A stretch of 64,000 bases of DNA from an uncultured Bacteroidia bacterium (GTDB taxonomy: Bacteria; Bacteroidota; Bacteroidia; Bacteroidales; ML635J-15). A model generated the notes under the pieces. That model was not told where the DNA came from. It made no database searches and saw only the letters and a list, made by a program, of their open reading frames with translations. The translations under genes and the position numbers were made by a program. Positions 20,301-29,335 of this stretch are shown piece by piece (within the stretch, counting starts at the first letter, position 1; each line of letters opens with the position of its first letter). The DNA lies in contig CADCCZ010000004.1 of assembly GCA_902800045.1 (NCBI GenBank), positions 1 to 64,000 of the forward strand, written 5' to 3'.

Positions 20301-21335
20301 TTCGGTGAAACAACTTCCAATGAGCAGAATCCTACTTTCGAGTTTGCCGAGCCAGGTACATATACCGTTATGTTAATGGTATCTAACCCGGATGGAACCA
20401 ACGTAGCAACATCTGTAATCCGCGTTTACGCTAACCCGACAATCAACTTGGGCGACGACCTGACAGCTTGCGTAGGCTCAGCCGTTACGGTAAATGCCGC
20501 AGCAGGTTTCGCAGCGTATGCATGGAGCAACGGTGCTACCGAAAGCACGATAGAAGTTACCGAGGCTGGTAGCTATTCGGTTGTAGTAACCGACGATCAC
20601 GGATGTACAGCTACCGACGATGTTGCAGTTACATTCAACCCGCTGCCTGTAATTGAACTTGGCGACGACGTTAATGTATGTAGCAATGCTTCGGCAGAAA
20701 TAAATGCTGGCGAAGGTTATGCATCGTATGCATGGAGCACCGGCGACGCAACCCAGTCGATAATGGTTTCGGCTGCTGGCGAATATACTGTAACTGTAAC
20801 CAACGAATTTGCTTGTTCGGCTTCCGATGCTGTAAACGTAGCAGTATTGCAAGCTCCGACAATTTCGCTCGACGATGTCACAGCATGCACCAACCAGGAA
20901 GTGATGCTCACTATCGAAACCGACGATTTTGTATTGTGGCTCGATGAAGTCGAAGGCAATACATACACAGAGACTTATCCGTATGCTGGCGAATATCAGG
21001 TATGGGTAACCGTAAGCAACGAATATTGCGAAACTACAGATACCGTAACAGTAACTGTTGAACTTTGCAACGGCGTTGAAGAAATGTCGGTTATGGAAAT
21101 TCAGCTCTACCCGAATCCAGTACGTGATATTGCAACATTCACTGTATCGGGATACGAAGGAAATGTTTCATACTCTGTTGTTGACCTCAGCGGCAGGGAA
21201 ATGACCTTCGAGACTGTTTCTGTAGCAGGCGAGGCAGTTCACACTGTTGACGTAAGCAACTTTGTTCCTGGAATGTATATCCTCAGGGTTACAACTGGTA
21301 CAGAGGTTCACAACCTGAAGTTTACCAAGGAATAA
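11394..21335 (+). CDS. Giant T9SS-secreted trypsin-like protease with PKD, jelly-roll, Ig-like and SprB repeats
   Basis: This 3313-residue protein starts with a signal peptide (residues 1-29, ending DSVSAQ) and a chymotrypsin-fold domain. Its triad is His277 (LTAFHCG), Asp337 (GGSDFLLLL) and Ser420 (GGSSGSPLF), as in the lysyl endopeptidase-like S1 group. PKD domains lie near 493-578, 756-846, 1036-1120 and 1300-1379. A Cleaved_Adhesin/choice-of-anchor-J jelly-roll like that of gingipains covers 853-1036, and another jelly-roll covers 1122-1300. About fourteen Ig-like repeats of about 80 residues with WSGPNGF and YTVVVTNANGC signatures fill 1379-2790. They are interrupted by SprB-like repeats (about 2163-2230 and 2863-2933) and more PKD domains. 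The end (3225-3313) is a type A sorting domain ([21 protein letters not shown]). Likely role: a surface-anchored or released protease-adhesin. Substrate specificity is not readable. Confidence 0.9.
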   Translation: MSRNLLLKSLFGLIALLSLIFFSDSVSAQISHGGKPWTFNTAKGVASSFINVEYDEIVLKSPDVEPLIAEDLANASKDLPLRVGVSIDADISMENAGTWTELPMGARLWTLKVKVPGAKALTLGFEDFYLAEGSKLFFYNENRKQVLGAFTSENNLENRTFAIEQVQGEVVYIEYYEPAYKKSGSAGKTTFHIFDVGYFYREFTDLKPYKDTQTRVQESESCEVDINCTPVGDNWQDEKRGVAQITLKSGGGWYVCTGSLINNTNSDGTPYFLTAFHCGEDNTTTAEFNQWIFKFKYEAPAAQASGNGTTITNEPSSARSITGCTKKASGDISGGSDFLLLLLNTTPTAAYEPYYNGWNRSTTAPSNGVGIHHPAGDIKKISTYTTSQSGSYTGSATGAHWRLQWRQNANGFGVTEGGSSGSPLFDSNGFVVGTLTGGSSYCTATAGYDYYGKISYHWQSNGNTNATQLKPWLDPSNSNVTTCPGYDPFANQPPEPDFAASSTTILEGGSVDFYNYTMNNPVSYSWSFPGATPSSSTAQEPTGITYNTAGSYNVTLSATNANGTNSVTKNGYINVVSASGSFCDTVSQFGGTPTVYMLDNGYVAGTNGYDMTSWAEKFPSISPYNRISGFRFYPVVAKNATNSNVTFNIWNLSGDVPNQVIASKSIPMASVVTAMNNVGYIDIEFDNVIDIPADGFAIGFDRPGTPASGDTLATYTNDSDGEYNTAYVYYSGNWYDYAYLLDESSFQYPMFPFVCYDGSQPPTANFTSDTRQVEIGGSVTFADISSGNVTSRSWTFEGGTPSTSTDENPVVTYSAAGSYQVVLTVTNANGSNTKTVAGYIEVYDPNSTNAFSLDFEACANFQVDNFDPWTTYDGDGKTTYGIQGASYTNSGYTGSFIAFNASATEPAAGDSWAAHGGSRCGACFAATTPPNNDWLMSTAITLGNNSSFSFWAKSATDQYGLERFNVLLSTTNNTYTSFTVKLSGNNYIEAPTTWTQYTYDLSAYDGQTIYVAIQCVSNDAFAFLIDDILISSEYTEPDAEFTADNTTIEAGQTVNFTDQSTMMPTSWSWTFDGGTPSTSTQQNPSVVYSTPGTYSVSLTATNAQGSNTETKTGYITVTRAAEVIVEWNFPTNSADATADAGIQANLNKTLTVGGGVNTPTYTTNGASTRCASATNWQNGNNSKYWTVNFTTSGYESIKFWSKQSGNNNRSPRDFKVQYSLNGSTWTDVSGTNVTVARNWTSGILEGISLPAACNNQATVYLRWIMRSTTGIGGNTVNANTYASLIDDIVVKGVEMAAAPEAEFAANATSVCPGATVTFTDQSINNPTSWSWNFGDGGTSTEQNPTHTYATAGNYTVTLVAGNANGTDTETKNNYITVNANPTVSVAAPQAYCAGETAAINATVSGATTYAWSGPNGFTASTQNASIANATASNAGTYTITVTSAASCSATASANLTINAAPSLTASNGGPYCEGATIALSATGNGGTSYSWSGPDGFTSTQRNPSIANADADNAGTYTVTLTNNTTGCSTSATTNVTVNALPTLNPSNDGPYCAGSTIRLNANGANGTVYAWSGPNFTSNVANPTIANSAASNAGTYNVTLTNSVTGCSVEASTVVVVNAVPTVIASNGGAYCAGQTIALSAASNATSFAWSGPNGYTSAEQNPTVANATTSNGGTYTVTATNANGCSAASSTVVSVNAAPTANASNGGPYCVGQAVALQTTATGTYSWSGPNGFTSTQQNPTIANSTLAAAGTYTLVVSNANGCTANATTEVVVNDAPTASVSNEGPYCEGASIALTAVVTNAASYSWSGPNGFTSNVQNPTIDNATTANAGIYTLVATTGECSAEATTTVVVNAAPVANATNNGPYCEGATIYLQTTATGTYAWSGPNGFTSTQQNPTIDNAVTTNGGTYSLVVTGANGCVANASTDVVVNATPTLTASNGGAYCAGETISLSATSDAASFAWNGPNGFTSTQQNPTIANATTNNAGLYTVVATGANGCEANASTTVVVNTNPTADASNTGAYCEGATIELHTTATGTYAWSGPNGFTSNLQNPTIANATLANGGEYTLVVSNANGCNAEASTMVVVNANPTIELGANQTVCSGATAVLDAGAGLTYHWSTGASTQTIVATAGDYYVTVYNANECSATDNISVANYPQTILTTSSTAESHNNALDGTATVTPNGTAPFAYMWSNNGNTATISGLAGGNYNVTVTDGNGCETTAIVNVATMNTPPVADFSVNNTTVCLGVEVAFTDLSTNTPTQWAWNFGDGQTSNLQNPTHTYAAAGSYNVSLTVTNQDGSDTKQVAGYVVVNAVPTANATNTGAYCAGETIELSVESDIATEYQWVGPMGFSSTLQNPTRANATTNHTGTYSVTVTTANGCLAVATTDVTVNANPVANATNNGPYCEGATIALQTTATGTYAWSGPNGFVSNEQNPTIGNATTENAGEYTLVVSNVSGCSAQASTVVVVNATPTLTTSNDGAYCAGETISLSAISDATSFAWSGPNGYTSALQNPTIANATPNNSGTYTVVATSANGCSVEASTNVVVYANPVASITNNSGTTVLNCTTTSIQLVANGGTSYSWNGVTGNAEYTVTAAGVYTVVVTNEGNCTDEASITITSDGNNPMVSIDGGLTYCEGSTISFTATSDVPATFAWEGPNGFTANTASISIPNATTNNSGAYVVTATPANGCAVNSSANVVVNANPSVAISNNGPVCESGQVTFTASSNETLSYSWSGPNGFASTEASPVISAATLANAGTYTLEVENVATGCVNTFQTELVVNANPMVSLGDDIAVCANVEAVLNATAGFVSYTWNGVAGSQTYTATVDGIYTVVVTDNHGCTASDMVSVTHYELPVLALTSTNETGTGQHDGTAMVEITSGVAPYSILWSTNATTAQITGLTNGQYSVVVTDDNGCEVSGSVNVGLTNTPPVAAFEASATSGCAPLTVNFTDASTNYPQSWTWYFGETTSNEQNPTFEFAEPGTYTVMLMVSNPDGTNVATSVIRVYANPTINLGDDLTACVGSAVTVNAAAGFAAYAWSNGATESTIEVTEAGSYSVVVTDDHGCTATDDVAVTFNPLPVIELGDDVNVCSNASAEINAGEGYASYAWSTGDATQSIMVSAAGEYTVTVTNEFACSASDAVNVAVLQAPTISLDDVTACTNQEVMLTIETDDFVLWLDEVEGNTYTETYPYAGEYQVWVTVSNEYCETTDTVTVTVELCNGVEEMSVMEIQLYPNPVRDIATFTVSGYEGNVSYSVVDLSGREMTFETVSVAGEAVHTVDVSNFVPGMYILRVTTGTEVHNLKFTKE
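15530..19770 (+). repeat. Array of about 240-base Ig-like repeats in the giant protease gene
   Basis: About fourteen DNA repeats of about 234-246 bases encode the WSGPNGF modules. Several are close at DNA level, for example copies near 16970-17200 and 18590-18820. This is a setting for slippage and unequal recombination. Two PKD/SprB blocks break the array near 17880-18340 and 19065-19300. Confidence 0.8.
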
Positions 21336-21352
21336 TCCATAGTGGTAACAAA

Positions 21353-21384
21353 CAAAAAAGGCGGATTTCGGTCCGCCTTTTTTG
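21353..21384. terminator. Terminator after the giant protease gene
   Basis: AAAAAGGCGGA and TCCGCCTTTTTT form a long stem around TTTCGG, beginning about 18 bases after the stop codon. Its symmetry means it could act on both strands, although hairpin A1 lies between it and pyrF. Confidence 0.88.
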
Positions 21385-21393
21385 TTTCTATGG

Positions 21394-21476
21394 TTGCTGT
21401 TTGTCTTTCTTGCCCCCATGCCTTAAGGGCATTAAAGTCGTTAAGACCTTTAATGGCTGGGGGCAAAAAACAGCAA
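21394..21476. repeat. Hairpin repeat family A, copy A1
   Basis: There are three nested stems. The outer is TTGCTGTTT/AAACAGCAA (21394-21402, 21468-21476). The middle is TTGCCCCCA/TGGGGGCAA (21410-21418, 21458-21466), 9 bp perfect. The inner is GGCATTAAAGTC with GACCTTTAATGGC. It ends 4 bases before the pyrF stop codon, so it may also serve as a terminator for pyrF on the minus strand. Confidence 0.8.
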
Positions 21477-21480
21477 TATA

Positions 21481-22308
21481 CTATGCAATTCCTTTTTCTT
21501 TCAGCAATCCTTCCATCTGCTTCTGCAATTCTTCTGCCTTCTGTCCGGCAACCTTTGCAAAGTTCTCGGTGCTGTCGGCGAAAATAATTCCGCGCGACGA
21601 GTTTACCAGCAGACCGCAGTGGTCGTTCATGCCGTACTTGGCTACTTCCTCGAGCGAACCGCCTTGTGCGCCTACGCCTGGCACCAGCAGGAAATGGTCG
21701 GGAACAATCTTGCGGATATAGGCAAGCATGTCGGCCTTTGTAGCGCCTACTACATACATCATCTTGTCCTTGCCAGCCCATTGTTGCGACTTGCTTAAAA
21801 CTTCCTCAAAAAGTCTCTTATTACCGTTGCTGAACATCTGGAAGTCCTCGGAACCCTTGTTGCTGGTGAGTGCAAGCAGAATTACCCATTTGCCGTCGTA
21901 GGGGAGGAAAGGTGTTACCGAATCTTCGCCCATGTACGGAGCGACTGTTACGGCGTCGAAGTTCATCTTCTCGAAGAATGCGCGGGCGTATAGTTTCGAG
22001 GTGTTGCCTATGTCGCCACGTTTAGCGTCGGCGATAATAAAAATTTCGGGATATTTGCTGCGGATGTAGTCCACGGTATCTTCGAGGGCTTTAAGACCAG
22101 TGGTGCCTTCGCTTTCGTAGAATGCGAGGTTTGGTTTGTATGCCACCGAATATTTTGCAGTGGCGTCAACTATCTGCTTGTTGAATTCGAAGATTGGCGA
22201 TTCTGCGTTGAGCAGGTGCTTCGGCAATTTCTGTATGTCGGAATCGAGTCCTGTGCAAAGAAAACTTTTCTTTTGCTTGATTTGCTGGAATAATTGTTCG
22301 TAGTTCAT
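21481..22308 (-). CDS. pyrF: Orotidine 5'-phosphate decarboxylase (type 2)
   Basis: This enzyme performs the last step of UMP synthesis, decarboxylation of OMP. The 275-residue protein has the active-site segment [13 protein letters not shown] and the phosphate-binding end VPGVGAQGG ... LVNSSRGII. It belongs to the longer type 2 group found in Bacteroidota and actinobacteria. I choose MNYEQLFQQ at 22308 as the start. The upstream ATG at 22332 would place the start inside the -7 promoter element at 22330-22337. Confidence 0.96.
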   Translation of the reverse strand: MNYEQLFQQIKQKKSFLCTGLDSDIQKLPKHLLNAESPIFEFNKQIVDATAKYSVAYKPNLAFYESEGTTGLKALEDTVDYIRSKYPEIFIIADAKRGDIGNTSKLYARAFFEKMNFDAVTVAPYMGEDSVTPFLPYDGKWVILLALTSNKGSEDFQMFSNGNKRLFEEVLSKSQQWAGKDKMMYVVGATKADMLAYIRKIVPDHFLLVPGVGAQGGSLEEVAKYGMNDHCGLLVNSSRGIIFADSTENFAKVAGQKAEELQKQMEGLLKEKGIA

Positions 22309-22329
22309 TGTGATGTTTTTTAGATGTGG

Positions 22330-22337
22330 CAAAAGTA
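22330..22337 (-). promoter_or_regulatory. Promoter -7 element of pyrF
   Basis: TACTTTTG on the minus strand, 21 bases before the pyrF start codon, matches TAnnTTTG. No CAAA is seen 19 bases further out. Confidence 0.6.
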
Positions 22338-22439
22338 GAAATTATTTATGATTTTAGATTTACGATTTACGATTTTATTTCAATGGACAATCGGGCTAAG
22401 AGGGCTAACAGTCCAGCAGAAGAACAGGCTAACAGCTCA

Positions 22440-22560
22440 AAGGCTAGCAGAAGGCTGTTGCCCCCCACACATGCCTTAAGGTCTTTAAAGGCCTTAATGG
22501 CTTTAAAGATGGGGGGGGGGGAAAGACTTCTTGCCTTCTAGCCTTTTAGCCTTCAGTCCA
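22440..22560. repeat. Hairpin repeat family A, copy A2, with a G11 run
   Basis: TTGCCCCCC (22458-22466) faces a run of eleven G (22511-22521). Inner segments GGTCTTTAAAGG and GGCTTTAAAGA can pair. The outer words GCTAGCAGAAGGC and GCCTTCTAGCC also pair. The spacer 22338-22596 otherwise holds AT-rich direct words (GATTTACGATTT) and GCTAACAG/CTGTTAG words. No gene is seen. Confidence 0.7.
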
Positions 22561-22596
22561 CCTGCAAGACTGCTAGCCTGTTAGACATTAAGCCTT

Positions 22597-23622
22597 CTAG
22601 CCCTCGTAAATTCCTTGATTTGCCACGTCTTTGTTCAACTCTACATTGCCAAACTTGTCGGCGATGAGGTCGAGCAGGGATTCTATTTCTTCTACGGTGT
22701 TAGCGGTGAGAAGTTTTAGCCTAGTTTCCTTGAAATTAGGAATAGCTTTGAAGTACATTGTGAAGTGGCGGCGCATTTCGTAGATTCCGCGCATTCCTTC
22801 CTTGTAATCGACCGACTTGTGCAAATGTTCGCGGGCATAGTCAACGCGCTCGAGGACGGTAGGAGTGGGGAGTTCTTCGCCTGTTTCAAGATAGTGTTTC
22901 ACTTCGCGGAAAATCCATGGCCTTCCAATGGCGGCACGACCTATCATTATGGCATCAACGCCGTATGTATTGAAGCGTTCGGCAGCGATTTTCCCGCTGG
23001 TGATGTCACCGTTGCCGATAATTGGTATGTGAATTGCAGGATTGTTCTTGACCTTGCCTATGAGCGTCCAGTCGGCTTCGCCCTTGTACATCTGTGCGCG
23101 TGTGCGTCCGTGTATGGTAAGCGCTTGAATTCCACAATCCTGCAACATAAGTGCGACTTCCTCCACGTTGAGCGATTCGCTGTCCCAACCCAGACGAGTC
23201 TTTGCTGTAACTGGGAACCGCGACACTTTTACAACCCTTTCGGTTATTTCTTTCATCAGAGGCAGATTGCGCATCATTCCAGAGCCAGCGCCACGTCCGG
23301 CAATCTTTTTCACCGGACAGCCGTAGTTGATGTCCAGAATGTCGGGGTCGGCATTGTTGATGAAGCGTGCGGCTTCTTCCATTGCGTCGGGGATATGTCC
23401 GTAGATTTGTGTGCCAACGGGTCGCTCGTAGTCGAAGATGTCGAGTTTCTTTACTGTTTTTTGTGCTTCGCGGATAAGTCCGTCGGCGGAGATGAACTCG
23501 GTGAACATGAGGTCGGCACCGAACTTCTTGCACATATAACGAAACGACGGGTCTGTAACATCCTCCATTGGTGCGAGGAATACAGGCCTGTCGTTAAATT
23601 CGGTATTACCGATTTTAAACAT
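22597..23622 (-). CDS. dusB: tRNA-dihydrouridine synthase (DusB type)
   Basis: This FMN enzyme reduces uridine to dihydrouridine in tRNA. The 341 residues show the TIM-barrel markers APMEDVTDPSFR, DINYGCPVKKIAGRGAGSG (catalytic Cys in NYGCP), TAKTRLGWD, TIHGRTRAQMYKG, GNGDITSG and IGRAAIGRPWIF, followed by the helical C-terminal domain. The gene lies 6 bases after the infB stop codon, so it is probably co-transcribed with rimP-nusA-infB. Confidence 0.95.
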   Translation of the reverse strand: MFKIGNTEFNDRPVFLAPMEDVTDPSFRYMCKKFGADLMFTEFISADGLIREAQKTVKKLDIFDYERPVGTQIYGHIPDAMEEAARFINNADPDILDINYGCPVKKIAGRGAGSGMMRNLPLMKEITERVVKVSRFPVTAKTRLGWDSESLNVEEVALMLQDCGIQALTIHGRTRAQMYKGEADWTLIGKVKNNPAIHIPIIGNGDITSGKIAAERFNTYGVDAIMIGRAAIGRPWIFREVKHYLETGEELPTPTVLERVDYAREHLHKSVDYKEGMRGIYEMRRHFTMYFKAIPNFKETRLKLLTANTVEEIESLLDLIADKFGNVELNKDVANQGIYEG

Positions 23623-23628
23623 TTGCTT

Positions 23629-26589
23629 TTAGCTCAATGTTGCCTTTACTTCGGTTTCGTCGAATGCCTCAACAATATCACCGACCTTAATGTCGTTGAA
23701 CTTGTCGATGTTGAGACCGCATTCCTGACCGGCAATGACTTCCTTGGCATCGTCCTTGAAACGCTTCAGGCTGCCGAGTTCGCCAGTGTAGATAACAATA
23801 CCGTCGCGGATGATGCGGACTTTCGACTTGCGTGAAATCTTGCCGTCGGTAACGAGACATCCGGCAACAGAACCAACCTTCGAAATCTTGAAGACTTCGC
23901 GGATTTCTGCCGAACCGGTGATAGTTTCCTTTACAACCGGCTTCAACATGCCTTCCATAGCATCCTTGATTTCGTTGATTGCGTCGTAGATGATGGAGTA
24001 GAGGCGGATTTCGATGCCTTCCTTCTCGGCGGTCTTGCGTGCATAGGTAGAAGGACGAACCTGGAAACCTACGATGATAGCATTCGATGCGGCAGCCAGC
24101 ATGACATCCGATTCGGAAATCTGACCGACGGCCTTGTGTATGATGTTCACCTCGAACGATTCGGTCGAGAGCTTTATCAATTCGTCCGACAGAGCCTCGA
24201 TAGAGCCGTCCACGTCGCCCTTTACGATGATGTTTATCTGGTGGAAATCGCCGAGAGCCATACGGCGGCCGATTTCGCCGAGAGTGATATGCTTCTGAGT
24301 TCTGATGCTAAGTTCACGCTGCAACTGCAAACGCTTGTTGGCAAGGCTCTTGGCTTCCTGTTCGGAGTCGAGTACGTTGAACTTGTCGCCTGCCTGCGGA
24401 GCACCGTTGAGACCAAGTACGAGAACTGGAGTAGAAGGTCCAGCTTCGGTAACCTTCTGGTTGCGTTCGTTGTACATAGCCTTTACACGGCCTGTTGCGC
24501 AACCTGCAAGCAGAATGTCGCCCACGTGCAAGGTTCCCGACTGAACTATGAGAGTAGCAACGTAACCGCGTCCCTTGTCGAGTGACGATTCGATTACGGT
24601 ACCTGTTGCGTTCTTGTTTGGATTTGCCTTAAGGTCAAGCATTTCGGCTTCGAGAAGAACCTTTTCGAGAAGTTCCTCGATGTTGAGACCAGCCTTTGCC
24701 GAAATGTCCTGCGACTGATACTTACCGCCCCATTCTTCGACGAGGTAGTTCATATTTGCCAACGATTCCTTGATTTTGTCAGGATTAGCTGTTGGCTTAT
24801 CTATCTTGTTGATTGCAAATACGATAGGAACGTTTGCTGCAGAAGCGTGGTTGATAGCTTCCTTTGTCTGCGGCATTATGTCGTCGTCGGCAGCGATGAC
24901 GATGATTGCCACGTCGGTAATCTGGGCACCGCGGGCACGCATTGCGGTAAATGCCTCGTGACCAGGAGTATCGAGGAAGGTTATACGCTTGTCGTTAAGC
25001 TGTACGCTGTATGCACCGATGTGCTGTGTGATACCGCCGGCTTCGCCAGCAACAACGTTGGTATGACGGATGTAGTCGAGCAACTTGGTCTTACCATGGT
25101 CGACGTGACCCATGACGGTAACTATAGGCGGACGCGGAACGAGGTCTTCCTCGTTGTCTTCGGTCTGCTTGATTTCGTCGAGGATTTCGGCGCTGACGAA
25201 TTCAACCTGGAAGCCGAATTCCTCTGCCACGATCGACATTGTTTCGGCATCGAGGCGCTGGTTGATAGAAACGAACAAACCAAGGCTCATGCAGGTTGCG
25301 ATGATTTTGGTTACAGGAACGCCCATCATGGTTGCGAGTTCGTTTGCCGAAACGAATTCGGTAACCTTTATTATCTTCTTTTCGGCTTCGAGACGTTCTT
25401 CCTCTTCGGCGCGGCGCATCGAGAACATGTCGCGTTTTTCCTTACGGAATTTTGCGGCTTTCGACTTGTTCTTGTTTGCGGTGAGCTTAGCGAGAGTTTC
25501 CTTTACTTTCTCCTGTATGTCCTCCTCGTTGATTTCTGGTTTCTTAGGAGCAGGTTTTCCGCCTTTCTTTTTCTTACCGCCTTCGCCAGCCTGACCCTTC
25601 TTCGAGAAGTCGTTCGAGCCAGAAACCTTGTTGATATCGACCTTTATGTTGTCGCGTTTGATACGTTTGCGTTTTTCCTTGCGCTCGGCCTTTTCCTTTT
25701 CGCGGTTCTTCTGGCGTTCTTCCTTAGCTTCCTTGCGTGCGCGTTCGGCAGCTTCCTGCTTGCGCTCGTATTCGCTGATGTCGATTTTGCCAATGATGTT
25801 AGGTCCTTGGAGTTTTTCGACGTGAGTCTTTATGAATTCGGGCTCTGGAGGAGCGACCTTTTCGGGCTTTGCCTCGACTTCGGGTTCTGGCTCAGCGGGC
25901 TTTTCGGGTTCTACAGGCTTAGGAGCAACAACAGGCTTTTCTTTCTTAGGCTCTTCGGCCTTGGCCTGCTTTTTGGCTTTCTTCTGAGCTTCCTTGGCAG
26001 CCTTCAGTTCCTCTTCCTTCTGCTTTCTTTCCTCTTCCTTTTCGGCAGCGGTCTTACGTTTTGGACGGGTGTTCTGGTTTATCTGGTCGAGATTAATCTT
26101 GCCAAGAACCTTTGGACCGTTTTCGTCGGTATCGATCTTGCCTTCGATAGGCTGTATTTCGTGTGGTTTAGGAGTTGCTTTAGGTTCTTCCTTTGCGGGA
26201 ACTTCGGCTGGTTTCTCCTGAGGTTTAGCTTCTTCGGCCTCTTTCTGGGCCTCTTTCTGGAGACGTTCTTTCTCCTTAGCTTCCTTGGCTTCCTTAGCTT
26301 TTTCTGCCTCCTGTTTCTGCTTCTCAAGGTTCTGCTGCTTTTCGATAGAAATGTTCAGCTCCTTGTTTTCCTTAGCCTTCTCGGTATCCTTGATGGCGGT
26401 TTCGTTCATGGCTTTCGAGTCCTTGAACTTTTCGTCGAGCAGAGCCAACCATTCGGGTTGTACCTTAGCGTTAGGGTTGTTTTCGATTTCAATACCCTTG
26501 CTGGCGAGATATTCCACGATGGTTGAAGTCGCTACATTGTAGATAGCAACTACGGCGCTTAATCTTTTTGGTTTCGTTTCCGAAGTCAT
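23629..26589 (-). CDS. infB: Translation initiation factor IF-2
   Basis: This GTPase brings initiator tRNA to the ribosome. The 986 residues begin with the IF2_N fold ([20 protein letters not shown]). A long Lys/Glu/Ala-rich linker follows (about 80-400), with a second IF2_N-like segment near 400-460. The G domain carries [20 protein letters not shown] and NKIDK. Domains II-IV end with the tRNA-binding C2 part ([14 protein letters not shown]). It sits between nusA and dusB. AGGAG lies 8 bases before the ATG. Long plus-strand open frames over the charged linker are artefacts of composition. Confidence 0.98.
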   Translation of the reverse strand: MTSETKPKRLSAVVAIYNVATSTIVEYLASKGIEIENNPNAKVQPEWLALLDEKFKDSKAMNETAIKDTEKAKENKELNISIEKQQNLEKQKQEAEKAKEAKEAKEKERLQKEAQKEAEEAKPQEKPAEVPAKEEPKATPKPHEIQPIEGKIDTDENGPKVLGKINLDQINQNTRPKRKTAAEKEEERKQKEEELKAAKEAQKKAKKQAKAEEPKKEKPVVAPKPVEPEKPAEPEPEVEAKPEKVAPPEPEFIKTHVEKLQGPNIIGKIDISEYERKQEAAERARKEAKEERQKNREKEKAERKEKRKRIKRDNIKVDINKVSGSNDFSKKGQAGEGGKKKKGGKPAPKKPEINEEDIQEKVKETLAKLTANKNKSKAAKFRKEKRDMFSMRRAEEEERLEAEKKIIKVTEFVSANELATMMGVPVTKIIATCMSLGLFVSINQRLDAETMSIVAEEFGFQVEFVSAEILDEIKQTEDNEEDLVPRPPIVTVMGHVDHGKTKLLDYIRHTNVVAGEAGGITQHIGAYSVQLNDKRITFLDTPGHEAFTAMRARGAQITDVAIIVIAADDDIMPQTKEAINHASAANVPIVFAINKIDKPTANPDKIKESLANMNYLVEEWGGKYQSQDISAKAGLNIEELLEKVLLEAEMLDLKANPNKNATGTVIESSLDKGRGYVATLIVQSGTLHVGDILLAGCATGRVKAMYNERNQKVTEAGPSTPVLVLGLNGAPQAGDKFNVLDSEQEAKSLANKRLQLQRELSIRTQKHITLGEIGRRMALGDFHQINIIVKGDVDGSIEALSDELIKLSTESFEVNIIHKAVGQISESDVMLAAASNAIIVGFQVRPSTYARKTAEKEGIEIRLYSIIYDAINEIKDAMEGMLKPVVKETITGSAEIREVFKISKVGSVAGCLVTDGKISRKSKVRIIRDGIVIYTGELGSLKRFKDDAKEVIAGQECGLNIDKFNDIKVGDIVEAFDETEVKATLS

Positions 26590-26630
26590 ATTTTTCTCCT
26601 AAATTACCTGTTTCGTTCTTTTTGCGCGTT

Positions 26631-27878
26631 TTACTTGTTAAATTCGGCTTTCAAGATTCTTATTACGTCGTCGATAGTTTCCTCTTCGAGGTCGGTACGG
26701 CGAACGAGTTCGTCCTTGCTGAGTTCGAGTACGCTGAGTGCGGTGTCGCAGCCAACAGCCTTGAGCTGGTCGATTACCCACTGTTCGATTTCGTCGTTGA
26801 ATTCGTCGAGGTCGATATCTTCTTCCTGCGAAACTCTGAATACATCGATAGTGTATCCGAGCAACTGGCAAGCGAGCTTTATGTTGAGGCCGCCTTTACC
26901 GATAGCCAATGAAACCTGGTCGGGGTTCAGGTAAACTTCGACGCGCTTTTCTTCGTTTATGATCTTGAGCGAAGAAATCTTGGCTGGGCTGAGTATGCGC
27001 TGGATATACAGCGGCATGTTTGTGGTATAGTTTACTATATCGATGTTTTCGTTGTGCAGTTCGCGAACGATGCCGTGGATACGGCTACCCTTCATACCTA
27101 CGCAAGCTCCAACCGGGTCGACGCGTTCGTCGTAAGATTCAACAGCAACCTTAGCTCTTTCGCCAGGTATGCGGACAATCTTCTTGATAGTGATAAGTCC
27201 AGAATCGCCGATTTCGGGAATTTCCTGTTCGAAAAGTCTTTCGAGGAACTTTTCGGAAGTACGCGAAATCTTTATGATTGGGCTTCCGTTCTTGAGTTCT
27301 ACGCTCGAGATTACGGCCTTGAGGGTGTCGCCCTTGCGGTACTTGTCGCTAGGAATCTGGTCTTGTTTCGAGAGGAGGAGTTCGGTTCCTTCTTCGTCGC
27401 GGACAAGGATTTCGCGTTTCCATACCTGATATACTTCGGCGGTGATGAGGTCGCCGATTTTGTCTTTGTATTTGAGGTAGATATTGTCCTTTTCACGCTC
27501 CATAATCTTTGCCTGGAGATTCTGCTTCAGAGCGAGGATTGCACGGCGGCCAAAGTCCTGGAGACGGATTTCGTCGGAATATTCTTCGCCGACTTCGTAG
27601 TCCTCGTCGATTTTCTGAGCTTCAGACAGGGGGATTTTGGTGTATTTGTCCTCAATTTCATCGTAGTCGTCGTCTTCGACAACTGTTCTTGTACGCCATA
27701 TTTCAAGGTCACCGGTCTTGTCGTTTACAATCACGTTGAACTTGCTGTCTTCGCCATACAATTTTACCAATGTTGATGAAAATACGTCCTTCATCACGCC
27801 GATCATCGTCGATCTGTCGATGTTTTTCAGCTCCTTAAATTCGGCAAAGGTGTCAATTAAGTTTTCCTGTTGTACCAT
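26631..27878 (-). CDS. nusA: Transcription elongation/termination factor NusA
   Basis: NusA binds RNA polymerase and nascent RNA and acts in pausing, termination and antitermination. The 415 residues show the N-terminal polymerase-binding domain (1-125), an S1 domain (about 130-200, GDLITAEVYQVWKREILV), two KH domains (GACVGMKGSRIHGIVREL, then LAIGKGGLNIKLACQL) and a short helix-hairpin-helix-like tail (residues 370-415). It lacks the duplicated acidic repeats of enterobacterial NusA. It sits 8 bases after rimP and 41 bases before infB. Confidence 0.97.
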   Translation of the reverse strand: MVQQENLIDTFAEFKELKNIDRSTMIGVMKDVFSSTLVKLYGEDSKFNVIVNDKTGDLEIWRTRTVVEDDDYDEIEDKYTKIPLSEAQKIDEDYEVGEEYSDEIRLQDFGRRAILALKQNLQAKIMEREKDNIYLKYKDKIGDLITAEVYQVWKREILVRDEEGTELLLSKQDQIPSDKYRKGDTLKAVISSVELKNGSPIIKISRTSEKFLERLFEQEIPEIGDSGLITIKKIVRIPGERAKVAVESYDERVDPVGACVGMKGSRIHGIVRELHNENIDIVNYTTNMPLYIQRILSPAKISSLKIINEEKRVEVYLNPDQVSLAIGKGGLNIKLACQLLGYTIDVFRVSQEEDIDLDEFNDEIEQWVIDQLKAVGCDTALSVLELSKDELVRRTDLEEETIDDVIRILKAEFNK

Positions 27879-27886
27879 GGCTTTTA

Positions 27887-28345
27887 TTATTTAAAGTCAA
27901 TTACGCTTTTAACTGTTTTTATATTAATTCGTTCAATATCAAATTGTTCCGTCACAACCACCTTTTTGTTGGCTTCCTTTTTCACGGTAGCCGTCTCGAC
28001 GGTTATGGCGTTGTCGGCATATGCCTTGAGCGTTGCGACGATTTTTTCGCCGTCAACGTAAACGATTTCCACCTGCTTGCCGATATTTTTCAGGTACTGT
28101 TCCTTTACGCGGAAAGGGTTGGTGAGTCCTGGAGAGCTTACTTCGAGCGAATAGTCTTCTTTTTCGCGGTCGAGGCACTCTTCGATAGCCTGGCTTATGC
28201 GGCGGCACTCGTCAATTGTGATGCCGTTCATGTCGTCAACGTATATGGAAATATCGTTGGATACACTTACAGCAATATCCACAACAAACTGTGTTTCAGA
28301 GAGAAACCGTTTGCTTAAAACTTCTATATCTTCCTTCCTTATCAA
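27887..28345 (-). CDS. rimP: Ribosome maturation factor RimP, TTG start
   Basis: RimP helps assemble the 30S subunit. The 152 residues carry the family pattern ITIDECRRISQAIEECLD and YSLEVSSPGLTNPFR, followed by the C-terminal SH3-like domain. The only plausible start is TTG at 28343-28345. No ATG occurs upstream in frame before the leader hairpin, and the next in-frame Met is in the conserved core. RimP is the first gene of rimP-nusA-infB-dusB. Promoter and attenuator-like hairpin lie just upstream. Confidence 0.92.
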   Translation of the reverse strand: MIRKEDIEVLSKRFLSETQFVVDIAVSVSNDISIYVDDMNGITIDECRRISQAIEECLDREKEDYSLEVSSPGLTNPFRVKEQYLKNIGKQVEIVYVDGEKIVATLKAYADNAITVETATVKKEANKKVVVTEQFDIERINIKTVKSVIDFK

Positions 28346-28350
28346 CGTCA

Positions 28351-28380
28351 GAAAATAAAACGGGGGAAATCTATCCCCCT
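28351..28380 (-). promoter_or_regulatory. Attenuator-like hairpin in the rimP-nusA-infB leader
   Basis: On the minus strand GGGGG (28375-28379) pairs with CCCCC (28362-28366) around an 8-base loop, followed by GTTTTATTTT. This has the form of an intrinsic terminator, placed between the promoter and the rimP start. It could attenuate the operon. NusA is known to autoregulate its operon in E. coli, so the link is plausible but unproven. Confidence 0.6.
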
Positions 28381-28398
28381 GTCAGTTCTAAATCTGCG

Positions 28399-28429
28399 CA
28401 AAAGTACAACTTTTTTCCGAAATAGCAAA
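28399..28429 (-). promoter_or_regulatory. Promoter of rimP-nusA-infB
   Basis: On the minus strand TTTG (28426-28429) and TACTTTTG (28399-28406) lie exactly 19 bases apart. The start site should fall about 12-15 bases before the GGGGG/CCCCC hairpin. Confidence 0.82.
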
Positions 28430-28469
28430 ACTTTTTTTAGTGCCTGCGGCGGATGAGGGCTAAAGCCCG

Positions 28470-28586
28470 TTTTTATGCCTTCGGCGTTTCTATGGCTTCG
28501 CCGTTTCTATGCCTACGGCGTTTCTGTGGCTTCGCCGTTTCAATGGCTTCGCCGTTTCTGTGTTTCAGGTTTCTGTGGCTTCGCCG
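28470..28586. repeat. 17-base tandem repeats with mini-hairpins (family D)
   Basis: Units begin at 28470, 28487, 28504, 28521, 28538 and 28570 in the form TTTCTATGGCTTCGCCG. The centre alternates between GGCTTCGCC, GCCTTCGGC and GCCTACGGC, so both arms change together. The rest of 28430-28640 holds GGGCTAAAGCCC and repeat C1. Similar words in reverse orientation occur at 48241-48335. Confidence 0.85.
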
Positions 28587-28590
28587 TTCC

Positions 28591-28632
28591 TGAGACGCAA
28601 TGAATTGCGCCTATACAAACGGCTTTCAGCCT
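28591..28632. repeat. Repeat family C, copy C1
   Basis: TGAGACGCAATGAATTGCGC followed by CTATACAAACGGCT and a pyrimidine-rich tail. The core GCAATGAATTGC is an inverted repeat. A second copy lies at 30228-30270. Confidence 0.8.
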
Positions 28633-28640
28633 TTTTGCCC

Positions 28641-29324
28641 TTATTTCATCACAAAGTAAACCACTAAAGCGATGATGTCCAGTATCGAGATTATCAAGTA
28701 GATGATTGCATTTGTGCGAGTTGCCTTGTCATAGACGTTGACTTTTTCGCCGTTGAAGATGCGTTTTTTGCCAAGCAGCGATGCTGCGAGGAAAATGCCG
28801 ATAATACCGCCGAGGAAGGCGAAGATGTAGCCGATGATTATTGTTCCGTAACCGCCGAATTTTGGTTTGCGGACTTCTTCGAGACGTTTGTTGCGGTATG
28901 CTTCCACAACTTCGTCGCTTACGTGCTTGCCGCGTTTTTCGAGCAGGGTTTGTGCCATTACAATGTCTTCGACCGCCCACTCGTCGGGCTTCTTTATGAC
29001 GTCGAGAAGCTCTTCGTCGTTGAATTCGTTGAGCAGAGTGTTTTCTTCGCTGCCTGCGTTGCGGAAATATTCGGCTATGTGGCTGTGGAGTTCGTTTTGC
29101 GAACGTTCGAAATCGTCTTCGGCAACCATGAGCATGAACTTGTACTGCATAGCATCTTCGGCAACCTGCACTCCGTAAGCCGAGGAGAGAACGTCGGTGC
29201 TGTCGGCACGTGGATTCTCAATGGTATAGTCGATTCCGCAGTCGTCGAATACGTCGGTGAAGAATTTCATGTCGTCCTCGTTGCGGAAAACCCTGAATAG
29301 TATGTATTTCTTTTCGTCTTCCAT
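28641..29324 (-). CDS. Small membrane protein of unknown function, DUF2007-like N-terminus
   Basis: This 227-residue protein has a soluble N-terminal region (KKYILFRVFRNEDDMKFFTD, a pattern like the DUF2007 signalling domain), an acidic helical middle (EEVVEAYRNKRLEEV) and two hydrophobic segments near the end (GTIIIGYIFAFLGGIIGIFL and IIYLIISILDIIALVVYFV). The function is not known. I choose the ATG at 29324, 11 bases after aroE. The longer frame from 29357 would overlap aroE by 22 bases. Confidence 0.7.
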   Translation of the reverse strand: MEDEKKYILFRVFRNEDDMKFFTDVFDDCGIDYTIENPRADSTDVLSSAYGVQVAEDAMQYKFMLMVAEDDFERSQNELHSHIAEYFRNAGSEENTLLNEFNDEELLDVIKKPDEWAVEDIVMAQTLLEKRGKHVSDEVVEAYRNKRLEEVRKPKFGGYGTIIIGYIFAFLGGIIGIFLAASLLGKKRIFNGEKVNVYDKATRTNAIIYLIISILDIIALVVYFVMK

Positions 29325-29335
29325 GATATAATGTT

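Noticed and set aside
24847-26526. 559-codon open frame antisense to infB
   Set aside because: Its Phe/Leu-rich translation mirrors the Lys/Glu-rich linker of IF-2. There is no promoter or family support.
28470-28586. CRISPR array
   Set aside because: The 17-base units are directly adjacent with no unique spacers, and no cas genes are present.
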